Assembly: GCA_937997605.1 (NCBI GenBank)
Contig: CALLFD010000142.1
Span: 1-12,620, forward strand
Reading direction: 5' to 3'
Source of the DNA: an uncultured Collinsella sp.
GTDB lineage: Bacteria; Actinomycetota; Coriobacteriia; Coriobacteriales; Coriobacteriaceae
DNA: 12,620 bases
Shown: positions 1 to 7,546 of the stretch, piece by piece
Layout: each line of letters starts with the position of its first letter
Numbering within the stretch: position 1 is the first letter of the stretch
The notes under the pieces: generated by a model
The model's database searches: none
What the model was told of the DNA's origin: nothing
What the model saw: the letters and a program-made list of their open reading frames with translations, nothing else
Program-made: the position numbers and the translations under genes

Positions 1-1
1 G

Positions 2-2461
2 CATATTCATGTGACGGGCATTGTGCAGGGCGTTGGCATGCGACCGTTTGTGTATCGCGAGGCCATGGCATATGGCATTTGTGGATGGGTGCTCAATGCG
101 GGCGACGGCGTGCATATCGAGGCGCACGCTCCGGCCGATGCGCTCGATGCTTTTGTTGCCGCGCTTTCTGAGCATGCGCCTGCGGCAGCCCGCGTAGAGC
201 ATGTCGAGGTTGTGGACCTGGCAGCCAACGGTTGGGATGCCGCCAATGAACAGAGTTTTCGCATCGTAGCATCGCAGGACCAGACCGCGCACACGACGCT
301 CGTCTCGCCCGATATCGCTACCTGTGACGATTGTCTGCGCGAGTTGTTCGATCCCGCCGACCGACGCTATCACTACCCCTTTATCAACTGCACCAACTGC
401 GGCCCACGCTTTACCATCATCCGATCGCTGCCTTATGACCGAGCGGCCACGTCGATGGATTGTTTTCCCATGTGTCCCAAGTGCGCCGCGGAGTATGCCG
501 ACCCACTCGACCGGCGTTTTCACGCGCAGCCCGATGCCTGCTTTGATTGCGGACCGCATATTACGTGGCACGAGGCTGTGAACGGCGATGTGTGCGGGAA
601 TTCGTCCGCGTCGCTGGCCGTCGGCACCACGCGCGAGACCAGCGACGCCATCATCGAGCGCTGCGTTGAGCTGCTGGCCAGCGGTGGCATCGTCGCCATC
701 AAGGGCCTGGGCGGATTCCATCTAGCCTGTGACGCTGCCAACGAGCAGGCGGTGGCCGAGCTGCGCCGTCGCAAGCGTCGCAGCAATAAGCCGCTTGCCG
801 TCATGGTGCGCAGTCTTGCTGATACCGAGCGCCTGTGTCATATCGACGATGCTGAACGCGATCTGCTCGCTGGCAGTATCCGCCCCATCGTGCTGCTGCG
901 CCGGCGCACTGTTGGCGAGGGCAACGGCGACTCCCCCGACATCCTCGCCCTCGCGCCATCTGTCGCACACGACTTGCCCGAGCTCGGCGTCATGCTCCCC
1001 TATACGCCGCTTCAGCATCTGTTGCTCGCCGCGGCAGAAGCCTGCGGTATGCACGCGCTCGTCATGACCAGCGGAAACCTGAGCGAAGAACCCATCGAGA
1101 CCGACGACGACCTTGCCTGGGAACACCTCGTTGCTGCCGGCATCGCCGACGCGTTGCTCGGTAACGACCGCGCGATCCTCTCGCGCTATGACGATTCCGT
1201 TGTGCGCGTGGTTGACGGCACCGTTATGCCCGCGCGCCGCGCTCGCGGATATGCACCCCAGCCGCTGCCGCTGCCGGCGCTCGGCCGCGCTCCGTCCTGC
1301 GTGCTTGCCTGCGGGCCACAACAAAAGGCCACGATTGCGCTCACGCGTGAAGGGACGAACGGCGAGGCGACCTGTTTTGTGTCGCAACATATCGGCGATG
1401 TTGAAAACGGCGGGACCTTCGATGCCTGGAACGCCGCGCGCACGCGCTTGGAAGATCTCTTTGATTTGGCGCCCGCCGCCTTGGCCTGCGATGTACACCC
1501 CAGCTATCTATCGGGCCAGTGGGCGCGCGAGCAGGCGCGAAAATGCAATCTGCCGCTCGTCGAGGTGCAGCACCATCATGCGCATATCGCGAGCGTAATG
1601 GCCGAGGCCATCGCCGCGGGCCAGCTTACAACCGACGCGCGCGTCCTTGGCATCGCCTTTGACGGCACCGGCGCCGGCACCGATGGGACCATTTGGGGCG
1701 GCGAGTTTCTTGTTGCCAGCCTTGGCGGCTTTGAGCGCGCCGCGCATTTGCGCACCTGGGCGCTCCCCGGTGGGGCGGCCTCCGTGCGCGACGCCCGCCG
1801 CAACGCCTTTGCCCTGCTCAGTGAGCTCGGCCTGCTCGAGCACCCAGGTGCCGCTCGGCTTTTAGACAGCCTCAACGAGCAAACGCGCAACGTGACAGCC
1901 ACCATGATCGAGCGCGGCACCAACAGCCCGCGTACCAGCAGCATGGGGCGTCTCTTTGATGCCGCGGCAGCGATTCTGGGCATCTGCGACAAGGCAACCT
2001 ACGAGGGCGAACCCGCCATAGAACTCGAAGCCGCCGCCTGGCGCGCGCTCGACAACGAAATCGCCCATTTTCCCGACGACAACGCCGGCTATTTCGCATC
2101 TGGCCCATCGTGGCTGGACGGGCCCTATGTTCTGGACCAGAAAGCACTCTTTGAGGCACTTTTGGGAGGAATTGAAGCCGGAGCGCCCGCCGACAGGCTC
2201 GCACTCGACTTCCATGTCGCCGTCGCGCGCTCCTCGGCGCGTATCGCCAGCGATATCTGCGTGCACGAGGGCATCGACACCGTCGCGCTCTCGGGCGGCG
2301 TGTTCATGAACCGACTTCTGCTTCAGCTCCTCGCCCGCGAGCTCAAAAGCGCAGGCCTTACTGTCCTTGTCCCCCACACCGTACCCGTCAATGACGGCTG
2401 CATCGCCTATGGTCAGGCGGCGGTCGCACGCACTCGTCTTGCGCAGATTGCATCACAGTAG
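2..2461 (+). CDS. hypF: Carbamoyltransferase HypF, [NiFe]-hydrogenase maturation (5' partial)
   Basis: HypF converts carbamoyl phosphate and ATP to a carbamoyl adenylate and transfers the carbamoyl group to the C-terminal Cys of HypE, the source of the hydrogenase CN ligands. Numbered from the GTG at position 11, the protein shows an N-terminal acylphosphatase domain (VTGIVQGVGMRPFVY), two zinc-finger pairs (C105/C108-C127/C130 and C155/C158-C177/C180), a YrdC-like domain at about 200-390, and a Kae1-like domain with HHHAH at 521-525, FDGTGAGTDG, and SGGVFMN from 761. The frame is open to the window edge: codons 2-10 read HIH directly before VTGIVQG, as in complete HypF proteins. The GTG at 11 is therefore an internal Val codon and the true start lies upstream. 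Everything from the acylphosphatase motif to the stop is intact. It is the first visible gene of a hypF-C-D-E cluster; hypC starts 134 bp downstream. Confidence 0.96.
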   Translation, partial: HIHVTGIVQGVGMRPFVYREAMAYGICGWVLNAGDGVHIEAHAPADALDAFVAALSEHAPAAARVEHVEVVDLAANGWDAANEQSFRIVASQDQTAHTTLVSPDIATCDDCLRELFDPADRRYHYPFINCTNCGPRFTIIRSLPYDRAATSMDCFPMCPKCAAEYADPLDRRFHAQPDACFDCGPHITWHEAVNGDVCGNSSASLAVGTTRETSDAIIERCVELLASGGIVAIKGLGGFHLACDAANEQAVAELRRRKRRSNKPLAVMVRSLADTERLCHIDDAERDLLAGSIRPIVLLRRRTVGEGNGDSPDILALAPSVAHDLPELGVMLPYTPLQHLLLAAAEACGMHALVMTSGNLSEEPIETDDDLAWEHLVAAGIADALLGNDRAILSRYDDSVVRVVDGTVMPARRARGYAPQPLPLPALGRAPSCVLACGPQQKATIALTREGTNGEATCFVSQHIGDVENGGTFDAWNAARTRLEDLFDLAPAALACDVHPSYLSGQWAREQARKCNLPLVEVQHHHAHIASVMAEAIAAGQLTTDARVLGIAFDGTGAGTDGTIWGGEFLVASLGGFERAAHLRTWALPGGAASVRDARRNAFALLSELGLLEHPGAARLLDSLNEQTRNVTATMIERGTNSPRTSSMGRLFDAAAAILGICDKATYEGEPAIELEAAAWRALDNEIAHFPDDNAGYFASGPSWLDGPYVLDQKALFEALLGGIEAGAPADRLALDFHVAVARSSARIASDICVHEGIDTVALSGGVFMNRLLLQLLARELKSAGLTVLVPHTVPVNDGCIAYGQAAVARTRLAQIASQ

Positions 2462-2510
2462 CTCGCCCTCGCACGCCGCCGCGCCCAGCCGTCTCACAGG
2501 CGTAACGCGT

Positions 2511-2539
2511 TTGCCCGCGAACCCCGCGAGCGCTACCAT
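2511..2539 (+). promoter_or_regulatory. Candidate sigma70-type promoter for hypCDE
   Basis: TTGCCC (2511-2516) and TACCAT (2534-2539) are separated by 17 bp in the 134-bp gap between hypF and hypC. They fit a -35 and a TANNNT-type -10, with the hypC start about 57 bp downstream. The gap is unusually wide for an otherwise tight cluster, which fits an internal promoter, but transcription may equally read through from hypF. This is a visual match only. Confidence 0.35.
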
Positions 2540-2595
2540 CAACTGATGGATTATTGAGCGCCCGTCCAGCGCAAAGCGTATAAAAGGGGAACAAT

Positions 2596-2856
2596 ATGTG
2601 CCTTGCCGTTCCCGGTAAAGTAGTCAAACGCGACGACGACCTCAAGGCCACCGTCGACATGATGGGCATCGAGCGCCCCGTGTCGCTGCGACTCGTGCCG
2701 ACGGCGCAGGTTGGCGACTATATTCTCGTACACGCCGGCTTTGGCATCCAGATTGTCGACGAGCAGGAAGCACAGGAAACGCTCGAGCTTGTTAATGCCA
2801 TGTCCGAGCTGGTCGAAGAAGACCAGCTGACCACCAACCCGGCGGAGGCTTACTAG
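2596..2856 (+). CDS. hypC: Hydrogenase maturation chaperone HypC
   Basis: HypC (86 aa, normal family size) is the small OB-fold-like chaperone that, with HypD, carries the Fe(CN)2CO unit and delivers it to the hydrogenase large-subunit precursor. The diagnostic N-terminus MCLAVPGKV is present. Cys2, exposed after Met removal, is the conserved iron/partner ligand, and the conserved His lies in DYILVHAGFG (H46). The start is well supported because Cys2 must follow the initiator and an AGGGGA Shine-Dalgarno sits at about 2585-2590. The acidic C-terminal helix (about 55-77) is typical. The stop TAG shares its last base with the GTG start of hypD, so the two genes are almost certainly translationally coupled. 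A HybG-type paralogue cannot be separated from HypC by sequence alone, but the neighbours favour HypC. Confidence 0.96.
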   Translation: MCLAVPGKVVKRDDDLKATVDMMGIERPVSLRLVPTAQVGDYILVHAGFGIQIVDEQEAQETLELVNAMSELVEEDQLTTNPAEAY

Positions 2857-3968
2857 TGGCGCCCGAGCAGCCGGCGCGCTCCGGTATCGATTTCTCAGCA
2901 TTCCGCGATTCCAAGCTGGCCCGCGAGCTCATCGAACGCATCCATGAACTCGTCGGCGACCGCACCATCAACCTTATGGAAGTCTGCGGCACGCACACCG
3001 TGAGCATCGGTCGCTATGGCTTTCGCTCCATTATGCCGGCCGGGCTCAAGCTGCTGAGCGGCCCGGGTTGCCCCGTCTGCGTTACCGCCAACCGCGACAT
3101 CGACCACGCAATCGCACTCGCCAACATAGACGGCGCCATCATCACCACCTTTGGCGACATGATGCGCGTGCCCGGATCGTCTACCTCGCTCGCTGCGCAA
3201 AAGGCGGCCGGGCGCGACATCCGCATCGTCTACTCCCCGCTCGACGCGCTCGACATTGCCGAGCAAAACCCCGATCGCCCGGTCATTTTTATGGGCGTGG
3301 GCTTTGAGACCACGACGCCCACCATCGCCGCCGCCATCTTGGAGGCCGAAGCGCGCGGGCTTTTGAACTTTTCGGTCTATTGCGCCCACAAGACCACGCC
3401 GCCGGCGTTGCGTGCCATCGCCAACGATCCCGAGACCGCCATCGACGGCTTTATCCTGCCGGGCCACGTCGCCACCATCACGGGCTTGGCGCCCTTTAGC
3501 TTTTTGGTCGACGAATTCAGTACCCCGGGCGTGGTCACGGGATTTGAGCCGGTCGATATCCTGCAGGGCATCTGCATGCTGGTCCAGATGGTTGTCGAGG
3601 GCAGGCCCGCGATCGACAACGCCTACCGCCGTGGCGTCAACGCAGACGGCAACCCCGTGGCGCGCCAGCTGGTCGAGCAGGTGTTTGAGCCATGCGACAC
3701 CACGTGGCGCGGGCTGGGGCCGATTGCCAACTCGGGCCTTTCTATCCGCCCCGAGTTCTCGCGCTTTGATGCCCGCGCTCGCTTTGACGTGCCCGTTGAA
3801 GCGACGGTCGAGCCGCGTGGATGCCGCTGCGGCGACGTGCTGCGCGGGGCCATTACGCCGAGCAGCTGCCCGCTCTTTGGCCGCACCTGCACGCCCGAGC
3901 ATCCCGTCGGCCCGTGCATGGTGAGCTCCGAGGGCAGCTGCGCGGCGTACTACCGCTACCGCGACTAG
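2856..3968 (+). CDS. hypD: Hydrogenase maturation iron-sulfur protein HypD
   Basis: HypD (370 aa) is the scaffold on which Fe, CN and CO are assembled together with HypC; it carries a [4Fe-4S] cluster. Visible family signatures are the CGTHT motif (C44-T48), GPGCPVC (C72/C75, the redox-active pair), GFETTTP near 149-155, LPGHV near 201-205, and a Cys-rich C-terminus (C323, C325, C338, C345, C354, C362) that supplies the cluster ligands. Translation begins at GTG 2856, overlapping the hypC stop by one base (TAGTG). A GGAGG at 2844-2848, inside the hypC 3' end, is 7 nt upstream and fixes this start. Length and motifs are complete. hypE follows after 48 bp. Confidence 0.97.
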   Translation: MAPEQPARSGIDFSAFRDSKLARELIERIHELVGDRTINLMEVCGTHTVSIGRYGFRSIMPAGLKLLSGPGCPVCVTANRDIDHAIALANIDGAIITTFGDMMRVPGSSTSLAAQKAAGRDIRIVYSPLDALDIAEQNPDRPVIFMGVGFETTTPTIAAAILEAEARGLLNFSVYCAHKTTPPALRAIANDPETAIDGFILPGHVATITGLAPFSFLVDEFSTPGVVTGFEPVDILQGICMLVQMVVEGRPAIDNAYRRGVNADGNPVARQLVEQVFEPCDTTWRGLGPIANSGLSIRPEFSRFDARARFDVPVEATVEPRGCRCGDVLRGAITPSSCPLFGRTCTPEHPVGPCMVSSEGSCAAYYRYRD

Positions 3969-4016
3969 TCCGGACGCACCCGCACACCGGCACCACCCAC
4001 GATTGGAGTTTTCGAT

Positions 4017-5051
4017 ATGTCCCATAGCGTTACCGATAGCACCGTCCTGCTGGGCCACGGCTCCGGCGGCCAGATGATGAAACGCATCATCGATGAGGTC
4101 TTTTTGGATGCCTTTGGCTCGCCCGAGCTGCTCGAGGGCAACGATGCCGGCGTCGCCGCGCTGCCCGCGAGCGGGCGCATCGCCATGTCGACCGACAGCT
4201 TTGTAGTCTCGCCGCAGTTCTTCCCCGGTGGCAACATCGGCCGCCTCGCCGTGTGCGGAACCGTCAACGACGTCGCGACCTCGGGCGCCAACGTACGCTA
4301 CCTATCGTGCGGCTTTATCCTCGAAGAGGGCTATCCCATGGATAAGCTCCGCCAGATTGTGCAGACGATGGCCGAAACGGCGCATGAGGCGGGCGTGGCG
4401 ATCATCACGGGCGACACCAAGGTGGTCGAGCGCGGCGGGGCCGACGGCGTCTACATCAATACCGCCGGCGTGGGCGAGGTGCCCGCGGGCGTGGCGCTCA
4501 GCGGCGCCAACTGCCAGCCTGGCGATGTCATCCTGGCGTCGGGCACACTCGGCGACCACGGCATCGCCATCATGAGCCAACGCGAGGGCTTGGCGTTTTC
4601 GAGCACCATCGAAAGCGATGCCGCGCCGCTCAACCACCTGATTGCCGATGTGCTTGCCGCAGCACCCGACACGCGTTGCTTTCGCGACCCCACACGCGGT
4701 GGCCTGGCATCCACACTCAACGAGTTTGCCCAGGCCAGCAATGTTGCCATGGAGATCGACGAGGATGCCGTGCCCATGCGTCCCGACGTGCAGGCCGCCT
4801 GCGAGATGCTCGGCTACGATGTGCTGCAGGTGGCAAACGAGGGGAAGATGGTTGCCGTCGTGCCGGCCGGGCAAGCCGATGCCGCGCTAGCCGCAATGCG
4901 CGCCGCCCGCTACGGCGAGAATGCCGCCATTATCGGCCGCGTGCTGCCGCTTGCCGAGGGCGCCCGTCCCGCCGTGCGCGTACGCACCGGCTGGGGCTCG
5001 ACCCGCATCCTCGACATGCTCGTGGGAGAGCAGCTGCCGAGAATTTGCTAA
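4017..5051 (+). CDS. hypE: Hydrogenase maturation protein HypE (thiocarboxamide dehydratase)
   Basis: HypE (344 aa, usual length) dehydrates the carbamoyl group placed on its C-terminal Cys by HypF, using ATP, and gives the thiocyanate that donates CN to HypC/HypD iron. It is a PurM/AIR-synthetase-fold protein: the N-terminal half carries LLGHGSGGQ, GNDAGVA, STDSFVVSPQFFPGG and CGTVNDVATSGA, and the C-terminal half carries DPTRGGLA and VANEGKM. It ends in the required PRIC motif with Cys344 as the last residue. GGAG at 4005-4008 lies 8 nt before the ATG. The last 57 bp are repeated almost exactly at 11555-11611 (see the repeat entries), so the 3' end may be the junction of an inserted segment; the reading frame is nevertheless complete and carries the canonical terminus. 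Confidence 0.97.
   Translation: MSHSVTDSTVLLGHGSGGQMMKRIIDEVFLDAFGSPELLEGNDAGVAALPASGRIAMSTDSFVVSPQFFPGGNIGRLAVCGTVNDVATSGANVRYLSCGFILEEGYPMDKLRQIVQTMAETAHEAGVAIITGDTKVVERGGADGVYINTAGVGEVPAGVALSGANCQPGDVILASGTLGDHGIAIMSQREGLAFSSTIESDAAPLNHLIADVLAAAPDTRCFRDPTRGGLASTLNEFAQASNVAMEIDEDAVPMRPDVQAACEMLGYDVLQVANEGKMVAVVPAGQADAALAAMRAARYGENAAIIGRVLPLAEGARPAVRVRTGWGSTRILDMLVGEQLPRIC
4994..5050 (+). repeat. Direct repeat copy 1: 3' end of hypE (attL/attR-like)
   Basis: This 57-bp stretch ends inside the hypE stop codon and matches 11555-11611 at 54 of 57 positions by eye (offset 6561 bp). The three differences are all transitions. Within it, CTCGACA (5010-5016) and the arm ending at 5041 form an inverted repeat with one mismatch. 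It encodes the end of HypE, from Gly/Ser through PRIC. Confidence 0.9.
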
Positions 5052-5111
5052 CGACGGCATCCGTGCGCCACCGCGCTTTGAACAATGCGCTTTTGATCGC
5101 TCAGCACAAGA

Positions 5112-5147
5112 GACCCCCACGACCGAGTTGAATCGGTCGCGGGGGTC
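5112..5147. terminator. GC-rich hairpin between convergent hypE and PTS operon
   Basis: A 15-bp stem (5112-5126 with 5133-5147, one A/C mismatch) closes a GTTGAA loop. It lies 60 bp after the hypE stop and also downstream of the leftward operon. The tail after the stem is CCTTGCATTT on the + strand and TCTTGTGCT on the - strand, so neither side has a strong T-run. It is best read as a bidirectional terminator for two convergent transcription units. Confidence 0.65.
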
Positions 5148-5173
5148 CTTGCATTTGCGAGCTTTGCCGTTAT

Positions 5174-5296
5174 CTACACTCGGAACTTTGGATACGTCAG
5201 CAGTACGAGCGAGACGCTCACGCCCAGCTGTATGAGAATCTGGCGAACGTCGCCGACGCCTCCAAGCGCCATGATAGGCAGCAAGGTAACGAGCAT
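5174..5296 (-). CDS. Possible 40-aa hydrophobic protein downstream of HPr
   Basis: An ATG at 5296 opens a 40-codon frame ending TAG at 5174, beginning MLVTLLPIMALGGVGD and ending LLTYPKFRV. It has two hydrophobic stretches (about 1-15 and 20-34) split by a short charged turn, so a small membrane peptide or the tail of a decayed membrane protein is plausible. It starts 19 nt after the HPr stop in a different frame and ends before the 5112-5147 hairpin. There is no good Shine-Dalgarno directly upstream; the nearest purine-rich stretch is over 20 nt away. In the same frame upstream there is a stop within the HPr gene and no other start. I do not recognise the family. Confidence 0.35.
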   Translation of the reverse strand: MLVTLLPIMALGGVGDVRQILIQLGVSVSLVLLTYPKFRV

Positions 5297-5315
5297 CGAC
5301 GTGGCTTTTGCCCGC

Positions 5316-5582
5316 CTACTCCCCGCAGCCGCTCTCGATTAGCGCCACGAGGGCATCGACGGCGGCCGCCTCGTCGGCGCCGTCGGCTGCAATCTCAATC
5401 TCGCAACCACAGGCCATTCCCAGGCTCATAACCATCAGGATCGACTTGGCGTCTTTGGCGTCTCCGCCCACCTTACCAACGGTGATCGAGCTCTCGTACT
5501 TGCTCGCCTCCTGCACAAACAGCGATGCAGGGCGCGCGTGGATGCCGCTCGGATTCTTGACGACCGTCGTCTTGGAAACCAT
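5316..5582 (-). CDS. ptsH: PTS phosphocarrier protein HPr
   Basis: HPr (88 aa, standard size) is the cytoplasmic phosphocarrier that takes phosphate from Enzyme I on its active-site His and hands it to EIIA domains. GIHARPAS places the phosphoacceptor at His15. AKSILMVMSLG matches the conserved regulatory-Ser region, with Ser47 one residue off the usual numbering. Start: ATG at 5582 with TAAGGAG at 5588-5594, which overlaps the stop codon of the upstream GH1 gene, leaving only 9 nt between the genes. It is the distal gene of the EIIB-EIIC-EIIA-GH1 operon; ptsI is not in the window, so whether this is the cell's general HPr or a dedicated paralogue is open. Cysteines near residues 58-60 and 86 are unusual but not diagnostic. 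Confidence 0.93.
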   Translation of the reverse strand: MVSKTTVVKNPSGIHARPASLFVQEASKYESSITVGKVGGDAKDAKSILMVMSLGMACGCEIEIAADGADEAAAVDALVALIESGCGE

Positions 5583-5591
5583 CTCTACTCC

Positions 5592-7124
5592 TTACTCCAC
5601 CACGATGTTATCGGTTGCGGTGTCGGCGCCGTTGCTGGCGATGAGTTTCTTGTAGTAGAAATAGGACTTCTTTCGCCCCAACGCCATGCTTCCATTGCCA
5701 AAATCGTCAACATCGACCGAAACAAAGCCGTATCGTTTGCTTACCTCGGAAGTTCCGGAACTTACCAGATCAATCGGACCCCACCACGCATAACCAAATA
5801 CATCCACACCATCCTTAATTGCTTCAGCGAGCTGCTCGACATGGCGCTTCATATAGTCGATACGATAGTCGTCCTCGACATATCCATTCTCGTCGAGCTC
5901 ATCTATGGCTCCAAGACCGTTCTCAGAGATAAAAATAGGCAAATGGTAACGATCGTAAATATGATTAAGAGTGATACGGAAACCAATGGGGTCGATAGGC
6001 CATCCCCATTCCGACGCCTCAAGATAGGGATTTTTAATTGCCGTAACCAAAGAGCCCGAGGGCTTGGGGACCGGCTCACCCTTATAGCGCATGATGTAGG
6101 TCATGTAGTAACTGATCGTTACGAAATCGACAGTACCCGACTTGAGCACCCCAGCATCACCCGGCTGCATATCAATATGAATATCGTTCTCATCAAAGAA
6201 ACGATCCATGTAATACGGGTATTCGCCTTTAGCCTGGACGTCACTGTAGAACCAGTTGAAGTGGTCTTCGAACAGAACCTGGAGCTGATCTTCGGGCTTG
6301 GGGGTCTCAGCATAGTTCTCGAGTCGGCAGAGCATGTTTCCGATCTTTGCATCCGGATCAATTTCGTGGCACTTCATAACGGCCTTGGCGCTCGCAACAA
6401 ATTGATTATGGGAAACCTGATACTTAAGCTCCCAATTGTCGCGATACGGATTCTCCGGAGTCTTAGAATCCTCTTCGCTCATAATGACGCCACTGCAGGT
6501 GAAAGGATTGGTAAGAACATTGTTGATTTCGTTGAACGTAAGCCAGTATTTAACTTTCCCCTTGTAACGCCTAAAGCAAGTCTCCGCATAACGCTCAAAT
6601 GCTTCGACAGTGTGGCGGCTTTTGAAACCACCGTATGCTTCGGCAAGATGAAGCGGGGTATCGAAGTGGCACAGCGTCACCATTGGCTCCATACCGAGCT
6701 TGTGGCATTCATCAAACACGCGGTCATAAAAAGCCAAACCGACCTCGTTTGGCTGAGCATCGTCACCGTTGGGGAAAATGCGGCTCCAGCTGATCGACAT
6801 GCGGAAAACCTTAAATCCCATACCCGCAATCTCGGCCAGTTGCTCCTTATAGCGATGATAAAAATCGATTCCCCGACGCTTGGGAAGATTGTATTGCTCG
6901 GGATGTAGCTTCATTTGCTCCAACATCTCGGCGGTAACGGAATTATGCGGGAGAGGCTGACCTTCATATCCACGATTCGCCTCGCGAGAAATAAACGGAG
7001 CGAAATCAGAGGTTGCAAGCCCGCGACCCCCCTCATCAAACGCACCCTCAATCTGATTTGCAGCCGTTGCTCCTCCCCAGAGGAAGCCATCAGGAAATGC
7101 GCTCTGCTTCTTAACAGTATCCAT
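5592..7124 (-). CDS. GH1 6-phospho-beta-glucosidase
   Basis: This cytoplasmic glycoside hydrolase family 1 enzyme (510 aa) would cleave the 6-phospho-beta-glucoside delivered by the adjacent PTS to glucose 6-phosphate plus aglycone or sugar. The N-terminal FPDGFLWGGATAANQIEGA is typical GH1. The acid/base Glu is E199 in TFNEIN and the nucleophile is E401 in ISENG. The phospho-sugar loop Ser-x6-Lys-x-Tyr is present as S456/K463/Y465 (SSGTSEVSKRYGF), which separates phospho-GH1 enzymes from plain beta-glucosidases. The residue after S456 is Gly rather than Trp, favouring gluco- over galacto-substrates (family knowledge, moderate certainty). Start ATG 7124 has AAGGAA at about 7135-7140. Base composition is close to 50% GC in lines I counted, well below the hyp genes. 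The exact sugar is not readable; bglA/ascB-type is the closest label. Confidence 0.94.
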   Translation of the reverse strand: MDTVKKQSAFPDGFLWGGATAANQIEGAFDEGGRGLATSDFAPFISREANRGYEGQPLPHNSVTAEMLEQMKLHPEQYNLPKRRGIDFYHRYKEQLAEIAGMGFKVFRMSISWSRIFPNGDDAQPNEVGLAFYDRVFDECHKLGMEPMVTLCHFDTPLHLAEAYGGFKSRHTVEAFERYAETCFRRYKGKVKYWLTFNEINNVLTNPFTCSGVIMSEEDSKTPENPYRDNWELKYQVSHNQFVASAKAVMKCHEIDPDAKIGNMLCRLENYAETPKPEDQLQVLFEDHFNWFYSDVQAKGEYPYYMDRFFDENDIHIDMQPGDAGVLKSGTVDFVTISYYMTYIMRYKGEPVPKPSGSLVTAIKNPYLEASEWGWPIDPIGFRITLNHIYDRYHLPIFISENGLGAIDELDENGYVEDDYRIDYMKRHVEQLAEAIKDGVDVFGYAWWGPIDLVSSGTSEVSKRYGFVSVDVDDFGNGSMALGRKKSYFYYKKLIASNGADTATDNIVVE

Positions 7125-7153
7125 AAATCTAGTTCCTTAAAGATGGAGTTCTT

Positions 7154-7188
7154 AAAAATAGAGGGAGACCTTTGTCGCAATCTCCCTC
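7154..7188 (-). terminator. Intra-operon terminator/attenuator between EIIA and GH1 gene
   Basis: On the - strand GAGGGAGA (7188-7181) and TCTCCCTC (7168-7161) form a perfect 8-bp stem with a 12-nt loop, followed at once by TATTTTT (7160-7154). This is a good intrinsic-terminator shape in the 89-bp gap between the EIIA stop and the GH1 start. It probably lowers expression of the GH1 and HPr genes relative to the transporter, or is subject to regulation. No BglG/LicT-type RAT sequence was recognised beside it. Confidence 0.65.
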
Positions 7189-7213
7189 GCGTCAACCAAT
7201 TGGAAGATTCGAA

Positions 7214-7546
7214 TTACTGACCGGCGCGGATAGCCAGTGCGCGCACAATCGGCATCATCTTTTTAACCATATGAAGTTCAGCACTAATGGTCATGAGAGT
7301 GTCCTGAGCATGCGTAAAAAGCAACGAGTACTCGACTTCCTCACCTGCCGCTTGGGCTTGAATCGTGGCAGTCTGCACTTTATGCGCGGTCAGAATCTTT
7401 GCATCCGCTTGGGCAAGGTGCTCCTCTGCCGCATCAAAATCAAACTCCGCCAAGCTATCCAACGCCTGGTCAATACAAGTCCTACCGTCACCAGTATTTA
7501 AAATGACTTCCATAGCCACAGCGCTGATGTCAATTGCGTCACTCAT
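7214..7546 (-). CDS. PTS EIIA, lactose/cellobiose family
   Basis: This 110-aa soluble EIIA passes phosphate from HPr to the separate EIIB. The C-terminal half (AHKVQTATIQAQAAGEE, then LLFTHAQDTLMT) is the classic PTS_IIA Lac/Chb three-helix-bundle sequence. H79 in HAQD is the predicted phosphorylated residue and D82 the metal-binding Asp. The usual second His of HAQDHLMT is Thr83 here. The start chosen is ATG 7546 (MSDAID), with GGGAG about 8 nt upstream. Longer in-frame extensions lie inside the EIIC gene and read as non-conserved Arg-rich sequence. The gene overlaps the EIIC stop by 8 nt (ATGAGTGA), which suggests coupled translation. Confidence 0.93.
   Translation of the reverse strand: MSDAIDISAVAMEVILNTGDGRTCIDQALDSLAEFDFDAAEEHLAQADAKILTAHKVQTATIQAQAAGEEVEYSLLFTHAQDTLMTISAELHMVKKMMPIVRALAIRAGQ

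Noticed and set aside
11..13. GTG at 11 as the hypF start codon
   Set aside because: The frame is open to the window edge and the preceding codons (HIH) align with the residues before VTGIVQGVG in complete HypF proteins; the gene is simply truncated by the window.
2895..4058. 387-codon open frame on the - strand opposite hypD
   Set aside because: Shadow of hypD; low-complexity Arg/Asp/Gly composition without family signatures.
5294..5330. Programmed frameshift fusing HPr to the 40-aa hydrophobic ORF
   Set aside because: HPr has its normal length and C-terminus, no slippery heptamer is evident, and the overlap region contains only a GGGG run; separate translation or a remnant is simpler.
5538..6908. 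Long open frame (456 codons) on the + strand opposite the GH1 gene
   Set aside because: The opposite strand encodes a complete GH1 enzyme with all catalytic motifs; the + strand product shows no recognisable family and is a codon-bias shadow.
7125..7213. BglG/LicT-type RNA antiterminator (RAT) site overlapping the 7154-7188 hairpin
   Set aside because: The sequence beside the stem does not resemble RAT consensus, and the regulator in the window is of the DNA-binding MtlR/LicR type.
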